A DNA stretch of 64,000 nucleotides from contig NC_079880.1 of assembly GCF_029227915.1 (NCBI RefSeq), positions 17,628,001 to 17,692,000 on the forward strand. The letters run 5' to 3'. Under the pieces are notes generated by a model that was given only the letters and a program-made list of their open reading frames with translations, had not been told where the DNA came from and ran no database searches. The stretch's first letter is position 1, and each line of letters opens with the position of its first letter. Positions 63,840-64,000 of the stretch are shown here, piece by piece. The DNA is from Hydractinia symbiolongicarpus. Its lineage: Eukaryota > Cnidaria > Hydrozoa > Anthoathecata > Hydractiniidae. A program made the position numbers and the translations under genes.

Positions 63840-64000
63840 TTGGTATAACACTTTCATCGAAAGTCTTTCCGAAACTGACATTAAAAAGGTTAAAACATCT
63901 CCTGTTTCCAACGTCTATCGCTTTGGAGATGGAAATGAGGTCACATCTGCCCAGACAGCCACCATACCTGCCTTTCTTGGTCTCCGTGAAATAGGTATTT

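Noticed and set aside
1-64000. CRISPR arrays, rRNA and tRNA genes
   Set aside because: No regularly spaced identical repeats with unique spacers and no cloverleaf or rRNA signature were recognised; the context is eukaryotic.

Overview
The window looks like gene-poor, AT-rich animal nuclear DNA, most likely from a cnidarian or another aquatic invertebrate. The indications are a Polinton/Maverick, IS4EU-type and P-type THAP transposons, several APE-type LINEs, a LINE with a restriction-like endonuclease, and Ty3/gypsy and Ty1/copia elements, together with GT-AG introns and abundant microsatellites. No rRNA, tRNA or CRISPR array was recognised. Almost every coding stretch belongs to a mobile element, and most are broken.

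Left third (1-21.8 kb): a LINE, here LINE-D, is cut by a 0.6-kb MITE-like element (138-746) and by a Polinton (775-20145). The LINE-D reading frame can be followed across both insertions. The Polinton carries its own LINE-B (about 1.2-5.9 kb). Its genes include a DUF4116-repeat protein, a SAP/Rho-N-like protein, several virion or membrane-type proteins, a double-jelly-roll major capsid protein, a retrovirus-type integrase, a packaging ATPase and a family B DNA polymerase. Most have stops or frameshifts, and no adenain-like protease was seen. Many of its start codons directly follow an AATAAA-like motif.

Middle (21.8-25.3 kb): mostly featureless AT-rich DNA with a THAP-domain exon, a P2X7-tail-like cysteine-rich exon, a 2A-like relic joined to a GIQC-type domain, and the start of an unidentified gene (gene H).

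Right two thirds (25-62.7 kb): gene H is split by LINE-A copy 1 (25271-28061) and by a 34-kb DNA transposon, element X (28109-62338). X has matching terminal inverted repeats, an AATT target duplication and subterminal arrays of a CCTAAGTCCA motif. Its transposase gene is cut into pieces by Gypsy-1 (94-bp LTRs, 5-bp target duplication), by a 20.9-kb block flanked by 165-bp direct repeats, and by LINE-C. The block holds Gypsy-2, a copia relic, an IS4EU remnant, an intact 896-aa P-type transposase, LINE-A copy 2 and an intact 1033-aa RLE-LINE. LINE-C itself contains a 1.2-kb TTAA-flanked element with a minisatellite. Removing one copy of the target duplication at Gypsy-1, LINE-C and the X insertion site restores continuous reading frames, which gives a firm relative order of insertion.

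Right edge (62.8-64 kb): gag and protease start of another LTR retrotransposon that runs out of the window.
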